The notes: generated by a model from the letters alone, not told the origin. A stretch of DNA of 64,000 nucleotides from Metallosphaera hakonensis JCM 8857 = DSM 7519 (GCF_003201675.2 NZ_CP029287.2:2406001-2470000), one strand, 5' to 3'. Counted from the first letter of the stretch, positions 1 to 9,420 are shown. Numbers and translations are program-made.

Positions 1-1110
1 TAATTCCACTGGACTTAAACCAAGTTGGTCTGCTAGGTCCTCCATCAACGTCTCAGTTATAAGAGCTGCCTCTGGTCTGCCTGCACCTCGATACGGTCCA
101 GTGGGCGGTCTATTGGTGTAAACCCCGAGGGCCCTAAGTTTGGCGAACCTCATTTTATATGGTCCGTTCGTCAGCGATGCTATAAACCCAGGAGTTGTGG
201 TGTTTAGGGTGAAGGCATACGCCCCTAAATCGACTGCTATCATTCCCTCTAACCCTAGGATAGTCCCGTCCCTTCTCGCGTGAAGTTTAAGCCTGGAGTA
301 TACGCCCCTCCCCTGCGTGGGATTGGTTAGATGCTCTCTCCTTGTTTCTATCCACTTGACCGGTCTCTTCAACTTCATTGATGCGAGGGAAGTGAGTACG
401 TACTCTGGGTATGCAGGAACCTTATTCCCGAAGCCGCCTCCAACGTTGGGAGGAGAATAGACTACTATTCTCTCAGGGGGAATGTTGAGAGCCTCTTGAA
501 GATCTGCCCTCACTCTAAAGGCTGATTGGAACGACCCAATAACGGTTAACGTATCGCCATTGTAGTAGGAGATGACTCCCTTCGGTTCCATGGGGTGTTG
601 AACTATCCTATCCTGAAGAAGTTCTCTCTCCACTGCGACCTCTGAGTTCACCAGTTGATCGAGATCACCCCCGTTTAGGTCTAAGTCGATTGCGATGTTC
701 CCCTTCTCATGTATCTTCACTTCTTCCCTCATAGAGTCTTGGATGGAGAGCACTGGAGTTTCCTGTTCGTAATCGACCTGTATTTCCTCCATGACGTCCT
801 CAAGTTCATACCTGTCCCCAGTTACGAAGGCAGCCACAGGTTGGCCTACGAAATTTACCCTTCCGTCACTGACAATGGGCATCTTAACTAAGTTCTTGGT
901 CCTCGGATCGGGTCTCACGGGCATGTATGTAGAAACTGCGTCCCAATCTAGAAATAGAAGGACGTTATCGCTCCGTGATATATCGGTAACTTTCCCACGG
1001 GCAATCTGTGACCTCACCACGCCCAGATATACTGTACCTGGAAGTTCTAAGTCGTCTACATATTTTCCTTGGCCGGTGATTTCATCCAAATGCTCCCTTA
1101 TCCTGATCAT
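1..1110 (-). CDS. Molybdopterin-binding large subunit of a CoxL/xanthine-dehydrogenase-type oxidoreductase (partial)
   Basis: The 370 codons visible on the minus strand are the N-terminal half of a molybdenum-cofactor subunit; the gene runs off the left edge and family members are usually 700-800 aa. The start is ATG at 1108-1110. Seen motifs are the cofactor-binding VGGGFGNK and the loop [10 protein letters not shown] near the edge. Established: form I CO dehydrogenases carry AYxCSFR at this loop, while AYRGAGR-type loops occur in form II and in archaeal aldehyde/glyceraldehyde dehydrogenases. I therefore infer an aldehyde-type oxidoreductase rather than a true CO dehydrogenase. FAD and 2Fe-2S subunits would be expected beyond the window. 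Confidence 0.85.
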   Translation of the reverse strand, partial: MIRIREHLDEITGQGKYVDDLELPGTVYLGVVRSQIARGKVTDISRSDNVLLFLDWDAVSTYMPVRPDPRTKNLVKMPIVSDGRVNFVGQPVAAFVTGDRYELEDVMEEIQVDYEQETPVLSIQDSMREEVKIHEKGNIAIDLDLNGGDLDQLVNSEVAVERELLQDRIVQHPMEPKGVISYYNGDTLTVIGSFQSAFRVRADLQEALNIPPERIVVYSPPNVGGGFGNKVPAYPEYVLTSLASMKLKRPVKWIETRREHLTNPTQGRGVYSRLKLHARRDGTILGLEGMIAVDLGAYAFTLNTTTPGFIASLTNGPYKMRFAKLRALGVYTNRPPTGPYRGAGRPEAALITETLMEDLADQLGLSPVEL

Positions 1111-1339
1111 GAGGAGTGCCTGTAATTATCACATAAAAAGCCTTTCTTGAACTTGTTTCATGTCGTATTTCACAGATTGCTCCTGAACCATGAGAGACGA
1201 GAATTGGAGAATCATGTGGTCTCATTTTACTTTCAGACTAGTTTTCACGCAAACACAGGGAGCCCTAGTCAACGCTGAATAGAATATCTTAAAGCGGACT
1301 GTCATTTTTCTTGGACTGAGAGTTGAATTATTTCAAAAA

Positions 1340-2845
1340 TTATTCAGGAGGTATCTCTTGGAAGACCTCCTTGAGTTCTATACCCTCCCTCCTTCTCAAT
1401 TGGCTCGCAATGGCATATATCAACGCCCCTCCTCCAACTAGCGCCACGAGATAGCCTGTTCCTATCACGTTTATCCCTGTGCTGGATACTACTCCAAAGA
1501 ACGGATTAGTTACCGATTCATAAGCTAGGAAAGCCATGAACAAAGAGGAGATCCCACCTAACGCGATCAGGAGGGGTTTTCTCTCGCTTTTTCCCACTTT
1601 AATCCCAGTTAATCCCACCAGGAAGAGGTAGATCGCAGCCAGCGGAGTGTAAGCGTAGAGGGATTCGGCTCCGTTCACCGAGATCAGGGGTATTGCCAAA
1701 AAGGCTAGGGTGAGGATTAGATCCAGGATGTGAGCCATGTAGGGTGAGGATGCCCTATTGAGTTTGGCGAAGAAACTCGGAAATACCCTATCAAAGGAGA
1801 ACGCGAAAACGTATCTAGAGAAGACCACGACGCCGAAGGCCATAACGAAGAAGTTCCAAGATATGAGTCCTAGCCCTAGGATCCATTGAACGATTGGAGG
1901 GGAGACTGCCATGGCCGCAGTCCAGAAGTTATAGGTGAACGACGGGTAATAGGACGCGTTGAAAGCATATCCGCCAACGACGTCCATGACCAGGAAAGGC
2001 ACTGTGATCATGATCGCGGTCAGTATACTCCCTAGGATCAGGTTCAGCTTAACGTTGCCCTTTGCCTCAGAGGCCACCGCTGGACCAGCGTAGAGCCAGA
2101 TGTACGCGAAGGACGCGAAGTAAGGTATCATGTAGACTGTGGATCCCCAACTGAACGTGGGACCGCTGTAGGTAACCGGCTTAACTCCCTCCCCAACAAG
2201 GAAATTACCTACAAGGCGATGAAAATCCCCAGCGTTAATTAGTATCGTGATCACTCCCAGGATTAGGGAGGCCGATGCGAAGACGCCAAGCCATGTGGTG
2301 AGGGAGTAACCCCATCTAGGTTTCACTATATTTATCCCTATGATGATGAGGAACGCTATTGCGGAAAGACCGTATATGAGGAGTTCCTGTTCCAGGGTGA
2401 GACTTCCATAGGGATTAACGAAGACGTTATTGCTCAAGTTGAGCAAGGAAGGAACGTGATCGAGGGTTCCGATCTCCGAGAGAACAGCGTTTATTGCAGA
2501 CACCGAGAAGAAGGCAGAGAGCGCAAAGAAGGGTGGCATGTTGAAGGCAATAGCTATACCCATTATGCTTCCTAACGTTCCGTTAAGTTTTCTAGATAAC
2601 CATACGTAGTCACCTCCTGTCCTCGGCATCCTGGTCATTAACGCGGTATACAGAAGAACCAAGGGGAGGGATATGAGGAAAGTTAGGAGAGAGGCCACCC
2701 ACAGGCTGGCTCCAGGGACTATGTAGGGGGATATTCCCTGAAAAACTGCGAGCCCTGCACCCATGTTCGCGACGTTAAGCATTACCAGGTCCTTAAGGGT
2801 GGCCTGCTTCACTAAACCTGAGGAGTGCCTGAGGAATTTCGACAT
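1340..2845 (-). CDS. APC-superfamily amino acid permease
   Basis: A 501-aa, very hydrophobic protein with about 12 membrane segments. The early stretch NVANMGAGLAVFQGISPYI and the following RMPRTGGDYVWLSR are typical of the amino acid-polyamine-organocation family, whose members exchange or symport amino acids across the cytoplasmic membrane. An upstream in-frame start at 2941 would overlap the divergent NAD kinase gene, so I chose the ATG at 2843-2845 (MSKFLRHSSGL). The intergenic space left (about 70 bp) is A/T-rich and can hold two divergent promoters. The substrate cannot be told from sequence. Confidence 0.88.
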   Translation of the reverse strand: MSKFLRHSSGLVKQATLKDLVMLNVANMGAGLAVFQGISPYIVPGASLWVASLLTFLISLPLVLLYTALMTRMPRTGGDYVWLSRKLNGTLGSIMGIAIAFNMPPFFALSAFFSVSAINAVLSEIGTLDHVPSLLNLSNNVFVNPYGSLTLEQELLIYGLSAIAFLIIIGINIVKPRWGYSLTTWLGVFASASLILGVITILINAGDFHRLVGNFLVGEGVKPVTYSGPTFSWGSTVYMIPYFASFAYIWLYAGPAVASEAKGNVKLNLILGSILTAIMITVPFLVMDVVGGYAFNASYYPSFTYNFWTAAMAVSPPIVQWILGLGLISWNFFVMAFGVVVFSRYVFAFSFDRVFPSFFAKLNRASSPYMAHILDLILTLAFLAIPLISVNGAESLYAYTPLAAIYLFLVGLTGIKVGKSERKPLLIALGGISSLFMAFLAYESVTNPFFGVVSSTGINVIGTGYLVALVGGGALIYAIASQLRRREGIELKEVFQEIPPE

Positions 2846-2914
2846 TTTAACCCAAAGTTTAAGTGAGAGTGAAAAAGATAAGTTATTACGGTTTAAACAA
2901 AATATGCCTATATC

Positions 2915-3928
2915 ATGGGACAGGTGTGGCAAAACATGCATGCCGAGAGCATACGAAAAGTTCTCCTTTACGTCGGTGAGGGAGGGGATAGGGTTAAGCA
3001 GAAGGTTATCAATGCCCTAGGGGTTAACGGTATTGAAGTGGAAAAGGATCCATCGGGGTCCTACGACGTCGTTGTTGTGGTGGGCACTGATGGGGATCTT
3101 CTGGAGTTTCTCCAGGAGTTCCCGTCGTCGGCCCCAATCTTTCACGTCAGTCCTCCCGGTTACACCACATTCTACGCCTCAGTGGAATGGGAGGAACTCG
3201 GTTCAGGACTAAGTAAAATCTCTAGAGGGGAGTATCACCTGGACCCCTCCACTAGGCTTAACGTAAATCTTGGATCAGGGGAAAAGGTTCACGCCCTGAA
3301 TGAGGTGGCGATCTTTCCGTCTAGGAGCGCTACCGTCATGGAGTACTCCCTACTCATCGACGACGAGGTCCTCTGGAAAGATAAGGCGGACGGAGCGATC
3401 GTGTCTACCCCAGCCGGATCCACAGCTTATGCTTTCTCTGCGGGTGGACCCATGATCTTAAAGGGCTCCAGGGTCTTCGTTGTAGTTCCCGTGAACTCCT
3501 TAAACCCCATGAGGAGAAGCCTTGTTGTGCCTGAGGACTCCGATGTCGTGATCCAGGAGATCTCCAGTTCTTCTCCCGTTGAGGCGGTAATCGATGGAGT
3601 GAGAAGGGTAAAGATAAGGGAAAGGATTGAGATCAAGAAGGGAGAGCCCGTCATCATGGTCAAACTCACCAGTAAGGTCGGCGAGAACATAGAGAGGAAA
3701 ATTAAGCTGGCCCTTGACCGTCAGGACATTCCGCCCAGCGCAAAGTTTGTGTTGAAGATGCTCCAGATATATGGGGAGGCTTCCCCCAAGGATCTCCTAG
3801 AGAGGACTGGACTACCCGAGAGGACCGTGAGGCATGCCTTATCCATTTTGGTAAGGAGGGGTTACGTAAAGAAGATCACCAATCCTAGAAATATCCAACA
3901 GAAATTATATAGAATCTCGAGGTCCTGA
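2915..3928 (+). CDS. NAD kinase with C-terminal winged-helix domain
   Basis: Residues about 50-265 match the ATP-NAD kinase fold, which phosphorylates NAD to NADP. The GGDG loop appears as GTDGD (residues 57-61), the NE pair is at 129-130 and the glycine-rich STPAGSTAYAFSAGGP is at 164-179. Residues about 272-337 look like a winged helix-turn-helix (PKDLLERTGLPERTVRHAL, then a charged wing). The total of 337 aa is longer than kinases of about 250-280 aa. A second in-frame ATG at 2939 is an alternative start. The gene is divergent from the permease. The kinase call is firm; the role of the added DNA-binding-like domain is unknown. Confidence 0.85.
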   Translation: MGQVWQNMHAESIRKVLLYVGEGGDRVKQKVINALGVNGIEVEKDPSGSYDVVVVVGTDGDLLEFLQEFPSSAPIFHVSPPGYTTFYASVEWEELGSGLSKISRGEYHLDPSTRLNVNLGSGEKVHALNEVAIFPSRSATVMEYSLLIDDEVLWKDKADGAIVSTPAGSTAYAFSAGGPMILKGSRVFVVVPVNSLNPMRRSLVVPEDSDVVIQEISSSSPVEAVIDGVRRVKIRERIEIKKGEPVIMVKLTSKVGENIERKIKLALDRQDIPPSAKFVLKMLQIYGEASPKDLLERTGLPERTVRHALSILVRRGYVKKITNPRNIQQKLYRISRS

Positions 3929-4183
3929 GAGCGATTGTGTGATCATAGAGAGATAGTATGTGTCCATGCAAGGGTGTTATGTTACGAATTCCAATCGGCT
4001 TACTCCCCTGGTGGGTTTAGGGAGATAGATCACAAGACCAACCCTACACTTCTGTTGGTCATCTCGTAGCCCTCTTGAAGTGGGCTGACATCTCCCTGAG
4101 ATAGGAGAGTAGAAAGAAACACCAGTTACACAAATATTCACCACATCACATCGACACCGCGATCTGTGGGAGCGCATCTTCAT
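3929..4183. other. Intergenic stretch without recognised gene
   Basis: This space lies between the NAD kinase gene and the first MITE. A 68-codon open frame on the minus strand (3977-4183) has arginine/serine-rich, low-complexity character and no family resemblance, so I do not call it a gene. No clear terminator hairpin was seen. Confidence 0.5.
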
Positions 4184-4458
4184 TTAGCAGTTGTTATACT
4201 TCCTAAGACTTTAAAGAGCAATATAACCCTCTCTAATACATTAAGTGGCTTTGGGATCTAGCATTGCACTTTAGACTATGACTAAGTATATACTTTTACG
4301 TGGCTAAACATCTTCATCAGTCTGAAGCTTTTCTTAAACATTTTTCAATAAATCCAAGAAATTCCTCCATATTTTTCATTCGGTTAAGTACTGACCAAAA
4401 ACTTTCTTGATAATGCTGGAAATCATGTATTACCGAGGGGAAGTAGAACGACTGCTAC
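4184..4458. repeat. MITE related to the 1213-bp IS (copy with internal insertion)
   Basis: The ends TTAGCAGTTGTTATACTT and (reverse) GTAGCAGTCGTTCTACTT match the terminal repeats of the IS at 56127-57339. From about 4290 to 4458 the sequence aligns with the 182-bp MITE at 58906-59087. Next to the left repeat there are about 88 extra bases bounded by a repeated TATACTT, so this copy was itself enlarged. No coding capacity. Confidence 0.8.
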
Positions 4459-4483
4459 TATACATGAATCTTAAGCCTTGAAA

Positions 4484-4612
4484 TGCTTTGTGGATCACTT
4501 CAATTTTCTCAGGTGTTAAGCTTATAGATTTTTCTTAAATTCTAAATCATACGTTAATTTAAAAGTGAATTTCAGATTGACCTTGATAAAAATTGAAGCA
4601 ATCCACAAAGCA
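4484..4612. repeat. 129-bp MITE (family with TGCTTTGTGGATC ends)
   Basis: Terminal inverted repeats TGCTTTGTGGATCACTTCAA and, on the other side, TTGAAGCAATCCACAAAGCA enclose an A/T-rich, non-coding core. The copy is flanked by a perfect 9-bp direct repeat GCCTTGAAA (4475-4483 and 4613-4621), the target duplication. Related copies lie at 17245-17372 and 34121-34247. The ends match those of the IS5-like element at 54971-58554, which has a 9-bp duplication too. It abuts the stop codon of the HEPN-like gene. Confidence 0.88.
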
Positions 4613-4622
4613 GCCTTGAAAT

Positions 4623-5309
4623 CTATTTTTCTCTTAGTCTTGAGAACAAGTTCCATACAAGCTGTGAGGATGAGGCAACGTTGCTCATAGTTGGATACAA
4701 ATTCCACTCTAGCTCACCGTGAGCAAGGAGGTTTCTGACGTTCATTGAAAGTCTGAGGGCTAGGCTCATCCTTTCATCGATGAATTTCTCAGCCCAATCT
4801 AATAACATACCTTGAGAGAACGGGAAAACTTCACCCTTCACTCTTACCTTGTACTTACTCCATCCCTTACGTCTAATGTAGAGTTTCAGTCTCCTGTAGT
4901 CCAGACCTCTCACGTTTACCTTATGCTTTCCATATCTCAATATCACTTTATCACCTATCCACTCTGAATACATACTCCTCAGCCCCATCTCTAGTATGAG
5001 GTAGGTTTCTAGGGTAGCCAAGTCATTTATTGAACATGATAATAACTTTAGGGCGTAACCTTGGGCCTTCAGGACCTTCTCAGGTAAGTCGTAGTGCAGT
5101 TCACCCTTTCCCAGGAAAAAGTATGGGATGTTTGCTAGGAAGATCCCAATCGTGTCTCTCTTACGTTCAATTTTCAGGGTTTCATCCCCTATTTTTACGT
5201 TGTTGTTATTTACCTCTATATTCTCAAGGGCCTCCAGGAGCAACTCGTCGTCTCCCTTCTTTCTATATTGGAAGAAATCGTTTATGACTCTTAATAGCTT
5301 CCTTTTCAT
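4623..5309 (-). CDS. Stand-alone HEPN-like protein
   Basis: A 228-aa protein that I cannot place by family name. It is mostly helical and charged. Near the C-terminus, R192-N-L-L-A-H197 fits the Rx4H motif of HEPN nucleases, in which Arg and His form the RNase site and a polar residue often follows the Arg. HEPN proteins act as toxins or abortive-infection effectors, often beside an MNT nucleotidyltransferase; no such partner is seen here. The start ATG at 5309 lies about 36 bp from the divergent next gene, with A/T-rich sequence between. The last codons end beside a MITE. HEPN assignment is inference from one motif and helical context. Confidence 0.6.
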   Translation of the reverse strand: MKRKLLRVINDFFQYRKKGDDELLLEALENIEVNNNNVKIGDETLKIERKRDTIGIFLANIPYFFLGKGELHYDLPEKVLKAQGYALKLLSCSINDLATLETYLILEMGLRSMYSEWIGDKVILRYGKHKVNVRGLDYRRLKLYIRRKGWSKYKVRVKGEVFPFSQGMLLDWAEKFIDERMSLALRLSMNVRNLLAHGELEWNLYPTMSNVASSSQLVWNLFSRLREK

Positions 5310-5345
5310 GGATTAATTTTTTCTTTCTTAAATTTAAAATCAAGT

Positions 5346-6014
5346 ATGCCTGGAGGAAGAGGTAGAATAGGGCTCTTAGTCCCAGCCAACAACGCAGCTG
5401 TAGAATATGATTTCTGGAAAATGAGTCCTGAGGGTGTCACTATCCATTCCACCAGAATGAGACCGACTAAGGGTTGCGAACCCACTGATATCAATGAGTT
5501 TGTGAGGGAGCTTACCGAAGCCCATGAACTTCTCAGGGAAGTATCAGATGTGATAGTGTACGGAAGGACATATGGCACCCATGGAAACGCTGAACTAATT
5601 AGAAAGTTTGGCTTCATTATACCTGAAGACGCCGTAGAGAGGACTCTAAATAGGTTAGGTTTAAGAAAAATTTGGATAGCTACGCCCTACGTTAAGGAGA
5701 GGACATTGGAGGAGGTTAATTGGTGGAAGTCAAGGGGTTTTCAGGTCACAGGCTACGCAGGACTTAACAAGGTGAGGGGAATAGATATATCAAACACAAA
5801 TACTTTCACTATCTATAGATTAGTTAAGAAGAACATTGGGGATATACTCAAGGCAGACGCTGTCTATATAGCGTGTACAGCCCTCTCAACCTATGAGGTA
5901 AACCTGTATCTGCACGAAGATTTGGGTCTACCGGTAATATCTGAGAACTCGGGAGCGTTCCTTGAGGCCATGGAAAGACTGCATATAAGATATAAAATAC
6001 CTGGAATAGACTAA
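5346..6014 (+). CDS. Asp/Glu racemase-superfamily protein, maleate isomerase/arylmalonate decarboxylase-like
   Basis: A 222-aa protein with the layout of the maleate isomerase/arylmalonate decarboxylase group: [19 protein letters not shown] at the start, then two half-site regions. In this superfamily two cysteines flank the substrate. Here the second, C177 (YIACTALST), is present, but the first-site motif reads [10 protein letters not shown] with Arg74 where a Cys is normally found. A TATA-like TTTAAATTTAAAA sits just before the ATG at 5346, suggesting a leaderless transcript. A one-cysteine enzyme could be a decarboxylase-like variant or an altered isomerase. The reaction is unknown; the fold call is good. 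Confidence 0.75.
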   Translation: MPGGRGRIGLLVPANNAAVEYDFWKMSPEGVTIHSTRMRPTKGCEPTDINEFVRELTEAHELLREVSDVIVYGRTYGTHGNAELIRKFGFIIPEDAVERTLNRLGLRKIWIATPYVKERTLEEVNWWKSRGFQVTGYAGLNKVRGIDISNTNTFTIYRLVKKNIGDILKADAVYIACTALSTYEVNLYLHEDLGLPVISENSGAFLEAMERLHIRYKIPGID

Positions 6015-6488
6015 AACTTGACGGCCAGTATCCTCTCCCTCATCTTGACGTCCTTCTCTCTAGTAAGCCTCTACAAAATTTTCCATTCCTCTAGATCATT
6101 ACAGAATATTTTAAATTTTTTGGAAGTACTAACGGTCGTGGACTCGACGTGGAACCTCGTGAACCACTTCTTCAACTTCAAGTCCACGCAAAGGAAGTTC
6201 TTGTCCTTCAACTCCTTCGTCAAGCTTCTCTAACTTCCCAAGCGTGCAGAGGAGGCTATGCACGCCTTTTTAACCACGTGACAAATATTCAGATTTTCCC
6301 TTTACTATTAAAATTTACACGCTATGTTTATTGCAAATTATATTAACATGCCATATTTCATGAAAAATTTTATCGCCTTTCTCTATATCTATCTCATTCT
6401 GAAATAGCTAATATCATTTCTTTCAAGTGAAATAACTTGGCGAAACATCACTACAACGGATCCATCAGAGCTCGACGAGATAAGGGCG
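6015..6488. other. Intergenic stretch, hairpin at 6242-6265
   Basis: No convincing gene. Open frames at 6018-6233 and 6149-6346 are low-complexity with no recognised relatives. A short inverted repeat, CGTGCA then TGCACG around 6242-6265, could form a hairpin but has no clear gene to terminate. Confidence 0.35.
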
Positions 6489-6740
6489 TTGCAGGTTAGG
6501 CTCAGAATGTATTCCCTTGTTGGGATGGTACTTTTAACTACGTCCGTTCTCCTGATGGTTATAGCGGTATCTTTCCTAGCCCTACCCAATGAAACTCGTG
6601 GGATTAACCGGGGAGTTAAAATCACGAGATCGGATCTTCGTCTATTGCAAGGAATTCTACGGAGAAATCTTGGGGATTATGGAGCTTTCACCTTTCGGGT
6701 TGATTTTCCTCCTGAGACTGAATTTTCATTTCAGGTTTGA
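6489..6740 (+). CDS. Possible small single-span membrane protein
   Basis: An 83-codon frame from TTG at 6489; it stays open upstream to about 6410 and contains a clear membrane segment (VGMVLLTTSVLLMVIAVSFL) followed by a basic stretch. Its 3' end overlaps the convergent alpha-E gene by about 50 bp, which argues for caution. No family is recognised. If real it is a small membrane protein with a cytosolic charged N-terminus. Confidence 0.35.
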   Translation: MQVRLRMYSLVGMVLLTTSVLLMVIAVSFLALPNETRGINRGVKITRSDLRLLQGILRRNLGDYGAFTFRVDFPPETEFSFQV

Positions 6741-7092
6741 CCAGAACGAAGAATTTCTCAATTGTTGACCCGAAATCGTTTACTCCCTTTAACACTGTCT
6801 CGAAGTAAACTATCAAATCCTCTTTCTCAGAGTCCAGTAGGAACTCTAAGCTGTTCAGTTGAATTAAGACAGTCTGGTCCCCGAAACCCCTAACGTTTTC
6901 CCTAAGGTATTGAAATGACTGCTTAAGGTAATTTATCATCCCTTCAGTTCCCTCTAGCCCGTATTCCCTTGAGAGCTCCTCAATGCTCAGCCCGTTCCTT
7001 AGGGAGAGGAGAGCGCACCTGCAGACGTTTTCCATTCTCTCGAGATATCTCCCTGCCCAATACAGCTTATACCCCATACTTTTAGGTAACAT
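6688..7092 (-). CDS. Alpha-E domain protein (short form)
   Basis: A 134-aa all-helical protein starting MLPKSMGYKLYWAGRYLERM; the AxRYLERxENxxR pattern is the hallmark of the alpha-E (DUF403) domain. Bacterial members are usually about 300 aa, so this is a short version. It is the third gene of an operon with the ATP-grasp (7864-9186) and transglutaminase (7082-7879) genes, overlapping the latter by 11 bp. Established: these three families recur together and have been proposed to make or process a peptide-like amide product. The exact substrate is unknown. Confidence 0.82.
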   Translation of the reverse strand: MLPKSMGYKLYWAGRYLERMENVCRCALLSLRNGLSIEELSREYGLEGTEGMINYLKQSFQYLRENVRGFGDQTVLIQLNSLEFLLDSEKEDLIVYFETVLKGVNDFGSTIEKFFVLVKPEMKIQSQEENQPER

Positions 7093-7879
7093 TCCTTTCC
7101 ACCTTAATCTTAACTTCCTTTAGCCATCCCTTTCCTGCACTAATGAAGGATCCTGTAACTGGACTAACATCTGTGAAGTCTCTTCCGATAGCGAATTTTA
7201 TGTAACCCAGGTTATACAGTTTACCTCTGGTGGGATCCACGTCTAGATAGGTTCCATCAGGGGTTAGCACTTCAACCCAGGCGTGGGTAGCCCGAGGCTT
7301 GTCATTAACAACTCCCATAGCGTATCTTGCCGGAATCCCGAGCGACCTAAAGATGGCTAGGGTAACATGAGTATAATCTTGGCAAACACCGTAGCCCAAG
7401 TTGTACGCCTCCAATGCAGTGGTGTATATGTTAGTAACTCCATTCTTGTACTTTATCTTTCCCTTGACAAACTTCACCACCCTCTCGATCACTTCCCCCA
7501 TGGTTCTCAATTCCTTCACCAATTCCCTACTAACCTCTCTGAACGGTTCAGGATCCACGAGTTTAGTGGGTAGGAGGAACGGGTTGAATCCGAAATCGTA
7601 GGGAAATTCGTGGTTCCTAACAACCTTCTGGTCAACCCTAACCTTGCTTCTGGAGTAAACCTCAAGTCTTCTATGGGACTCCTCTACCTTGACCTTATAG
7701 ACAATGTTCCCGAAGATATCTCTGTAAAAGGTCTTGTAACCCTCCGGTACACTCCCAACCTCATGGTCAAGGAGAATTTGATTGTCTCCGTCATACGGAA
7801 CAATCTTCAGGGTATCATCGTTAAGGATCACATCAGTCTCATATTCATAAATGCTGGTATACGTCACCTTGTAATCCAT
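7082..7879 (-). CDS. Transglutaminase-like cysteine protease/amidase
   Basis: A 265-aa protein with an N-terminal beta domain and the transglutaminase core. The triad is visible: C166 in GYGVCQDYTHV, H199 in RATHAWVEV, and an Asp in YLDVDPT (213-215). Such proteins cleave or form amide bonds. It overlaps the upstream ATP-grasp gene by 16 bp and the downstream alpha-E gene by 11 bp, a sign of translational coupling. No signal peptide, so it probably acts in the cytoplasm on the product of the ATP-grasp ligase. Function in archaea is inferred from gene neighbourhood. Confidence 0.88.
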   Translation of the reverse strand: MDYKVTYTSIYEYETDVILNDDTLKIVPYDGDNQILLDHEVGSVPEGYKTFYRDIFGNIVYKVKVEESHRRLEVYSRSKVRVDQKVVRNHEFPYDFGFNPFLLPTKLVDPEPFREVSRELVKELRTMGEVIERVVKFVKGKIKYKNGVTNIYTTALEAYNLGYGVCQDYTHVTLAIFRSLGIPARYAMGVVNDKPRATHAWVEVLTPDGTYLDVDPTRGKLYNLGYIKFAIGRDFTDVSPVTGSFISAGKGWLKEVKIKVERNVT

Positions 7880-9186
7880 ACCGGTTTCACCATCCCTCCC
7901 GACGAGTTATTTGTTACTCTACTTCCAAGGGTAGCAACACGACTTAAGACTGCTGTGGCCACCTTATCGTAATAAACGAAAAACCTGAAATCCGCATAGG
8001 TCTCATATAGGTAGTCTTGAACCACCGACGTGACTGTGTCGAATTCGAGAATCTCCTGGGCGATGAAGTGCTCGTACTCCTTGAGCATCTCCTTCATTAC
8101 ACTAACATCATCATCCTTAACAATGATTAATCCGATACCTCCATACCCTTCCCTCTTCTTTATAACGTATCCCCTTGGGCTATTTATGACCTTCTCTAGG
8201 TTTTCCCTCTCATAAAGGCATAGGGTAAGTGGCTGAACTACGCCCTCTAGCTTGATCCCGTATCTTTGGGCCAAGTAGGGAACCCAAACAAAACTAGCCT
8301 TATCGTCTGCAATTCCTGTCCCGGGGGCATTCGCGATCACCACGGATCCCCTAAGGTAGGCCCTCATTAGGCCAGGGGTTATGAAGTCGAGGTCGTCTAT
8401 TCTCCTGTAGATGACGTCTACGTGAACTTCACCCTGATCCAATGTCTTCACCACAACTTCGCTACCCTCAACCTTTATATCGCTGGGTTCAACGAGGATT
8501 ATCCCGAGCCTATCTGAGATGAACTTGTGCTCAAAATATGCAGAGTTATAGTTTCCGTCGCTTAAAATGGCTATGACCGGATCTTTGCTCCCGCTGACGT
8601 ATCTCAGGATCTCATACAGGTATTCGAGACCAGTAGGTTCGATCACGTCGTATCCGTCCCTGAGCTCTGGTGCAGAGTTGTAAACTTGCTCGAATACGGC
8701 ATATGAGTACCCAATCCCTGAAGGAATTCTCAGATTGTCCTCAAGGATATGAAGCATCCCATTAACCCTTACAATGTCGGCTCCATAAACATGAGTGTAT
8801 ATCCCCTTGGGTGGAGAAAACCCCATCATTTCAGGCCTGAAATGAAAATTGGTTTTGACTATCCAGTCTGGAATTGGGATAGATCTCTCCTCATATACCT
8901 CCCTTATGAAGCGATTTAAAACGTAACTTCTCGCGGTCAAATACTTGGATAAACTTGAGAAGAGATCAGAACTTAAGAGTCGAGGTAGGATATCTACTGG
9001 AACGCTCCTGTATCTTCCCGAGGTGTAGAACGTAAATCCCTCCATATAGGCCCTGAGGTTTACAAGCCTGTTAACGTCAAATATCCTATCCCCTAGTTTT
9101 TCTATATTTTCTACAAGCTTATAGTAGATCGGGTCACGGAGGAACTCATTATAGGCGGAATCCCTCATGATCTTTCTTATTTTCAC
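7864..9186 (-). CDS. Circularly permuted ATP-grasp ligase (DUF404/DUF407 type)
   Basis: A 440-aa protein matching circularly permuted ATP-grasp type 2: GADIVRVNGMLHILEDNLRI, the acidic ILSDGNYNSAYFEH region, and a late KKREGYGGIGLIIV stretch that carries the nucleotide-binding lysine and glycine loop. ATP-grasp enzymes join a carboxylate to an amine via acyl phosphate. It is the first gene of the operon with transglutaminase and alpha-E. Upstream the sequence is A/T-rich (TTATACATGG). Product unknown; the family is often linked to peptide or modified-glutamate formation. Confidence 0.88.
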   Translation of the reverse strand: MKIRKIMRDSAYNEFLRDPIYYKLVENIEKLGDRIFDVNRLVNLRAYMEGFTFYTSGRYRSVPVDILPRLLSSDLFSSLSKYLTARSYVLNRFIREVYEERSIPIPDWIVKTNFHFRPEMMGFSPPKGIYTHVYGADIVRVNGMLHILEDNLRIPSGIGYSYAVFEQVYNSAPELRDGYDVIEPTGLEYLYEILRYVSGSKDPVIAILSDGNYNSAYFEHKFISDRLGIILVEPSDIKVEGSEVVVKTLDQGEVHVDVIYRRIDDLDFITPGLMRAYLRGSVVIANAPGTGIADDKASFVWVPYLAQRYGIKLEGVVQPLTLCLYERENLEKVINSPRGYVIKKREGYGGIGLIIVKDDDVSVMKEMLKEYEHFIAQEILEFDTVTSVVQDYLYETYADFRFFVYYDKVATAVLSRVATLGSRVTNNSSGGMVKPVWITR

Positions 9187-9420
9187 GGTTATACATGGTT
9201 ATGACAAAAATTTAAGTCTTTCAGAGGGTAAAGTATTAAAACTATATCAATCTTTTAAATAAGAAATTAGAAAATTCCTACTCCAAGAACTTCATTTTAA
9301 AGCACCTGTGAAAAAGTATTCACTAGAAAGGCTCTTTAGAACTAGAAGCGAATTTACCCTATACTTCCTCGCATCCTAGTTGGAGAGGAGTCTTCAATAT
9401 CGTTCTACGATGGAACATCC
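9187..9420. other. Intergenic stretch without recognised feature
   Basis: A/T-rich sequence upstream of the ATP-grasp operon. Promoter elements for the minus-strand operon are expected near 9190-9230, but beyond an A/T-rich patch I see nothing distinct. Confidence 0.4.

Noticed and set aside
1-1110. True (form I) CO dehydrogenase
   Set aside because: The active-site loop reads PYRGAGR, not the AYxCSFR of form I enzymes.
2846-2941. N-terminal extension of the amino acid permease
   Set aside because: It would overlap the divergent NAD kinase gene and is not membrane-protein-like.
3977-4183. 68-codon open frame, minus strand
   Set aside because: Low-complexity Arg/Ser/Pro composition, no promoter and next to a MITE.
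6018-6346. Two overlapping short frames
   Set aside because: Phe/Leu/Ser-rich chance frames without family signal or start context.
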